Source of the DNA: Chloroflexota bacterium
GTDB taxonomy: Bacteria; Chloroflexota; Dehalococcoidia; Lucifugimonadales; GCA-002694895
Assembly: GCA_002694895.1 (NCBI GenBank)
Contig: NZNN01000002.1
Coordinates: 1-9,045 of the forward strand
Reading direction: 5' to 3'
Length of the DNA stretch: 9,045 bases
In this document: positions 6,467 to 9,045 of the stretch, one piece after another
Layout: each line of letters opens with the position of its first letter
Numbering within the stretch: position 1 is the stretch's first letter
Position numbers and translations under genes: made by a program
Notes under the pieces: model-generated
What the model was told of the DNA's origin: nothing
Seen by the model: the letters and a program-made list of their open reading frames with translations, nothing else
The model's database searches: none

Positions 6467-8164
6467 TTAACTTTTCATTTTTGGGAGGATTAATCTCGAA
6501 GGATAATTTACATCATGGTATATTTTTTGCGTGGCTATTTTAAACTCATAATCATCCCAGAAATCATTACCTGTATTGTGGTTTCTATCATGATTTGGAA
6601 AATCTGAACTAGCGATATAAAGTCTTAACTTTTGGCCTTTTAATACATTTATACCTAAAGGGCGTAATTTAATTGTATATTCTATTGGGTCTGTATTAGG
6701 AATTAAATCATAATTTTCATAACTATTTCTGTATTTTGCTCTTAGGATTTCGTAACATAAATTCACTGGTGTATCTTCATCATAAACTATTGCAAGTTTT
6801 ACTACCCAATCAGTATCTTTTGCATCAGAAGAAGCCCAAAGTTTGACAATAGGGTTACCAATGAATTTACTTGCTGATTTAAATTTTTCAGTTTCATATA
6901 AAAGTATGTCATTCCTGTTATGATTTGGGCGTTGATCCATTGGAACTGTTTGAGAGTTTTGCAACATGATACTCATAACAGGATCTTTTGGATCATATTT
7001 ATATATATCTGGTGGTTCTTGGTCTGGTAATTTAGTGTTTAAAGTACCATTAGAATTTTTAACATTTGCGTTGCCATTAGAATGTAGATAATATGTTTTA
7101 TTTTCAGAATTTTTTGGAGGCCATTCGGAATAATATTCCCACTTGTTGTTACCTAAAATAAATAATTTGACTCTTTTATTGTCAGGAAATATTAATTTTT
7201 TATTTTTAAATTGATGATCATACCATTTTATAATTAAATCTGAATAAGATTCTTCGGCTTCTTTTCCATAATCAATAGGCCCAATATTACCTTTGAAATT
7301 TCCATTGTCATGACCCCAGGGGCCTATAATTAATTTATGGTGATTTTTGAACTGATTTTCTTGCTTATCTAAACCTATGAATGTGTCTACAGTACCTATT
7401 AATCTATCCCACCATCCTGTTATATGCATTACCGGAACTTTTACTTTTGGATATACATCTGAAAAGTCTTGCATTTCAACATGTGAATTTTTCATTAATT
7501 TTATTAAAGGCTCATAAAGGGTTGAAAACGGTTCTTTTGGCAATGTTGATAACGGGTTCCACCATATATATTTCCCTCTTTCTACACGATTCCATTGTTT
7601 TATAGCCTCTAATTGTTCGTATGGACCACTTTTATCATTTAATTTTTTTCTTATAGGAGAAGCTAGTTGATATGTCCATTCAAGTCTTCTGCCTGTTTCA
7701 AATATTCCCCTTGTTAAATCTAAAGTTTTTGCAGCCATTCCGCTTGATAAAGCAGATTTTAAATTGGGGTGTTCTGATAATAACATCATCCATGTATGCC
7801 ATGATGGATTTGAATGCCCCCAGGTCCCAACAGTCCCATCACATAAATTTAACTTTGAAGCCCATTCTATTGTATCGTATGCATCTTCAACGTCACCTGT
7901 TAAGTATTTATTTTCCCACATCCATTTAAATTCACCTTCTGATTTAAATCTGCCTCTCACGTCTTGTACAATAACGGTATATTCGTTTGAGGCTAATGTC
8001 CTGGCATCCTTGGTATAAGTTGTTCTTGTTTTATCATAAGGAGTTCTGCAAATTAAAACAGGTTTTTTAGAATGATTATCTTTAGAATATATATCAGCAT
8101 ATAATATTGTTCCGTCCCGCATCTTAGATGGGACATCTTTTTGCACATAAATATTTTTATTCAT
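6467..8164 (-). CDS. CocE/NonD-family alpha/beta hydrolase (esterase/acylase, X-Pro dipeptidyl-peptidase type)
   Basis: A 565-residue hydrolase, close to the 574 residues of cocaine esterase. The N-terminal alpha/beta hydrolase domain (about 8-325, with a helical cap around 150-235) is followed by the jelly-roll C-terminal domain (about 330-560). Expected catalytic residues are present: nucleophile Ser118 in GHSNPS, Asp253 in GWWD, His285 in GPWGH, and oxyanion Tyr43 in RTPYD; DVRGRFKSEGEF (68-79) is a family hallmark. The nucleophile elbow is atypical: most members read GxSYxG, here Tyr is Asn and the second Gly is Ser. No signal peptide is seen, so it is probably cytoplasmic. The family cleaves esters and amides (cocaine esterase, alpha-amino acid ester hydrolases, cephalosporin acylases, X-Pro peptidases), so the substrate cannot be named. 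ATG at 8164 overlaps the upstream hydrolase stop as TAATG with no Shine-Dalgarno sequence, implying translational coupling. Confidence 0.93.
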   Translation of the reverse strand: MNKNIYVQKDVPSKMRDGTILYADIYSKDNHSKKPVLICRTPYDKTRTTYTKDARTLASNEYTVIVQDVRGRFKSEGEFKWMWENKYLTGDVEDAYDTIEWASKLNLCDGTVGTWGHSNPSWHTWMMLLSEHPNLKSALSSGMAAKTLDLTRGIFETGRRLEWTYQLASPIRKKLNDKSGPYEQLEAIKQWNRVERGKYIWWNPLSTLPKEPFSTLYEPLIKLMKNSHVEMQDFSDVYPKVKVPVMHITGWWDRLIGTVDTFIGLDKQENQFKNHHKLIIGPWGHDNGNFKGNIGPIDYGKEAEESYSDLIIKWYDHQFKNKKLIFPDNKRVKLFILGNNKWEYYSEWPPKNSENKTYYLHSNGNANVKNSNGTLNTKLPDQEPPDIYKYDPKDPVMSIMLQNSQTVPMDQRPNHNRNDILLYETEKFKSASKFIGNPIVKLWASSDAKDTDWVVKLAIVYDEDTPVNLCYEILRAKYRNSYENYDLIPNTDPIEYTIKLRPLGINVLKGQKLRLYIASSDFPNHDRNHNTGNDFWDDYEFKIATQKIYHDVNYPSRLILPKMKS

Positions 8165-9045
8165 TATTGGAATATACGATGAAAATATGTTTTTGCAAAG
8201 CCCAGGTAATAAGTTTTATTTGTTTCATAAGCTTTTCCATGTCCATCACAATTTTCAAATTTGTGATATAAAGTATCAAGAGGTGCATTTTCATTAATTT
8301 GATCTGAGTGATAGATGGGTATTCTTTTATCATCTTTGCAATGTACCATTAAGACAGGATATTTTAGATCTTTAATTGATTCGTATGGTTTGATTTCATT
8401 AAGATTTATTCCTTCAAGCCAAATCGAACTCCAAACAATTCCTTGAGATAATAATCCTGCGACAAATCCAGGGATAGGAGTTCTTCTGGGAATTTCACCG
8501 GTAATTAAATCTGTAATCATATTGTATGGGCTATCGATGAATATACCTTTAATATTGTCATCTTTATTTCCTGCAAGAATTGCAAGAACAGCCCCATAAC
8601 TTATTCCATACAATGCTACTTTTTCAACATTCTTTGTTGATTCTAAATAATTTATTGCACCTTTAATATCTGCAATTTCTTTTACTCCAAGTCCTACTTT
8701 TGCTGTGTCAGATACACCATGTCCTCTTAGATCAAAAGTAAATATTGAATAACCCATTGAATACATATGCTTCAATACTTCAAGTCCTGGCGGTACAGTT
8801 TGTTCTGATGTATGACCTGCTCTGTTGCTATCTATACCATGTAAGTAAATTATTGTATTTTTTGACTCATTAGGTATCCACCACCCTCTCAGTGTTAATT
8901 CGTTATTGTCAGTTGATTGAAATTCTACTTCTTCATATTGTAATCCGTAATCTGTTGGAGAAATTTCAGGAAGATTAATTATAGTTTTATATGCAAGGCT
9001 AGTAATGTATATAGAAATTAATATATATAATATTGCTAATATTAA
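8164..9045 (-). CDS. Membrane-anchored alpha/beta hydrolase, 5' end beyond the window
   Basis: The frame is open from the stop at 8164-8166 to the window edge, giving 293 visible residues; the true start lies past 9045. Visible residues 1-15 (LILAILYILISIYIT) form most of a transmembrane anchor, followed by a linker and the hydrolase fold from about residue 38. Landmarks in visible numbering: oxyanion region YLHG (67-70), DLRGHG (105-110), nucleophile Ser149 in GISYGA, Asp239 in HCKDDKRIP and His269 in DGHGKAY, so the catalytic triad is complete. The layout resembles the BEM46/YqkD-like hydrolases, which have a single N-terminal membrane helix; the natural substrate of these is unknown. A TTG at 8775 is not the start, because the oxyanion strand and anchor lie upstream of it in the same frame. 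First visible gene of the right operon; coupled to the CocE-type gene, so the two may act on the same ester or amide. Confidence 0.9.
   Translation of the reverse strand, partial: LILAILYILISIYITSLAYKTIINLPEISPTDYGLQYEEVEFQSTDNNELTLRGWWIPNESKNTIIYLHGIDSNRAGHTSEQTVPPGLEVLKHMYSMGYSIFTFDLRGHGVSDTAKVGLGVKEIADIKGAINYLESTKNVEKVALYGISYGAVLAILAGNKDDNIKGIFIDSPYNMITDLITGEIPRRTPIPGFVAGLLSQGIVWSSIWLEGINLNEIKPYESIKDLKYPVLMVHCKDDKRIPIYHSDQINENAPLDTLYHKFENCDGHGKAYETNKTYYLGFAKTYFHRIFQ

Noticed and set aside
7381..8018. Plus-strand open frames antisense to the CocE-type gene (7381-7605, 7672-7929, 7764-8018)
   Set aside because: They overlap each other in different frames, have no family similarity that I can recognise and lie opposite the catalytic core of a clear gene.
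1..9045. Mobile element, prophage, CRISPR, toxin-antitoxin or defence locus
   Set aside because: No transposase, integrase, direct-repeat array, tRNA or phage gene is visible. The HNH-like fragment at the left edge follows a CvpA gene in an ordinary operon and is not enough to infer a defence system.

Overview
This window is a gene-dense, strongly AT-rich stretch of bacterial chromosome. It contains nine protein-coding genes, two of them cut by the window edges, and no RNA genes, insertion sequences, CRISPR arrays or phage genes. The mix of genes is typical of a catabolically versatile heterotroph: SDR dehydrogenases of the hydroxyacyl-CoA type, a molybdenum hydroxylase large subunit, a CocE-type esterase, a membrane-anchored alpha/beta hydrolase and a deiodinase-like flavoprotein. 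AT-rich marine Chloroflexota (SAR202-like Dehalococcoidia) would fit. That placement is an impression from gene content, not something the sequence proves.

Left block (1-2623, all minus strand, transcribed right to left): two paralogous SDR genes lie in tandem (2623-1706, then 1677-730), followed by a CvpA-family membrane protein (730-125) whose ATG overlaps the preceding stop, then the first 39 codons of an HNH endonuclease-like gene (118 to beyond position 1). The 149-bp gap 2624-2772 is a divergent promoter region.

Middle (2773-5025, plus strand): one complete molybdopterin-binding large subunit of the xanthine dehydrogenase/aldehyde oxidase family. No iron-sulfur or FAD partner gene is next to it. 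It ends tail-to-tail with the right block, the two stop codons sharing the tetranucleotide TTAA.

Right block (5022-9045, all minus strand, transcribed right to left): a membrane-anchored alpha/beta hydrolase (its start lies beyond the window), a CocE/NonD hydrolase that overlaps it by one base, an iodotyrosine-deiodinase-like nitroreductase 14 bp later, and a DUF554 membrane protein 42 bp after that. The spacing suggests one operon whose promoter lies outside the window.

Most notable observations: (1) the first SDR of the tandem pair has lost both the catalytic Tyr (Glu instead) and Lys (Ser instead), while its neighbour keeps the full Ser-Tyr-Lys set, which suggests an active/inactive heteromeric enzyme; (2) the nitroreductase-family protein carries the Glu/Tyr/Lys spacing that iodotyrosine deiodinases use to hold halotyrosine; (3) the molybdenum hydroxylase subunit is an orphan and has Phe where xanthine dehydrogenase has its purine-binding Glu. 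Nothing here amounts to a clearly new defence or mobile system.
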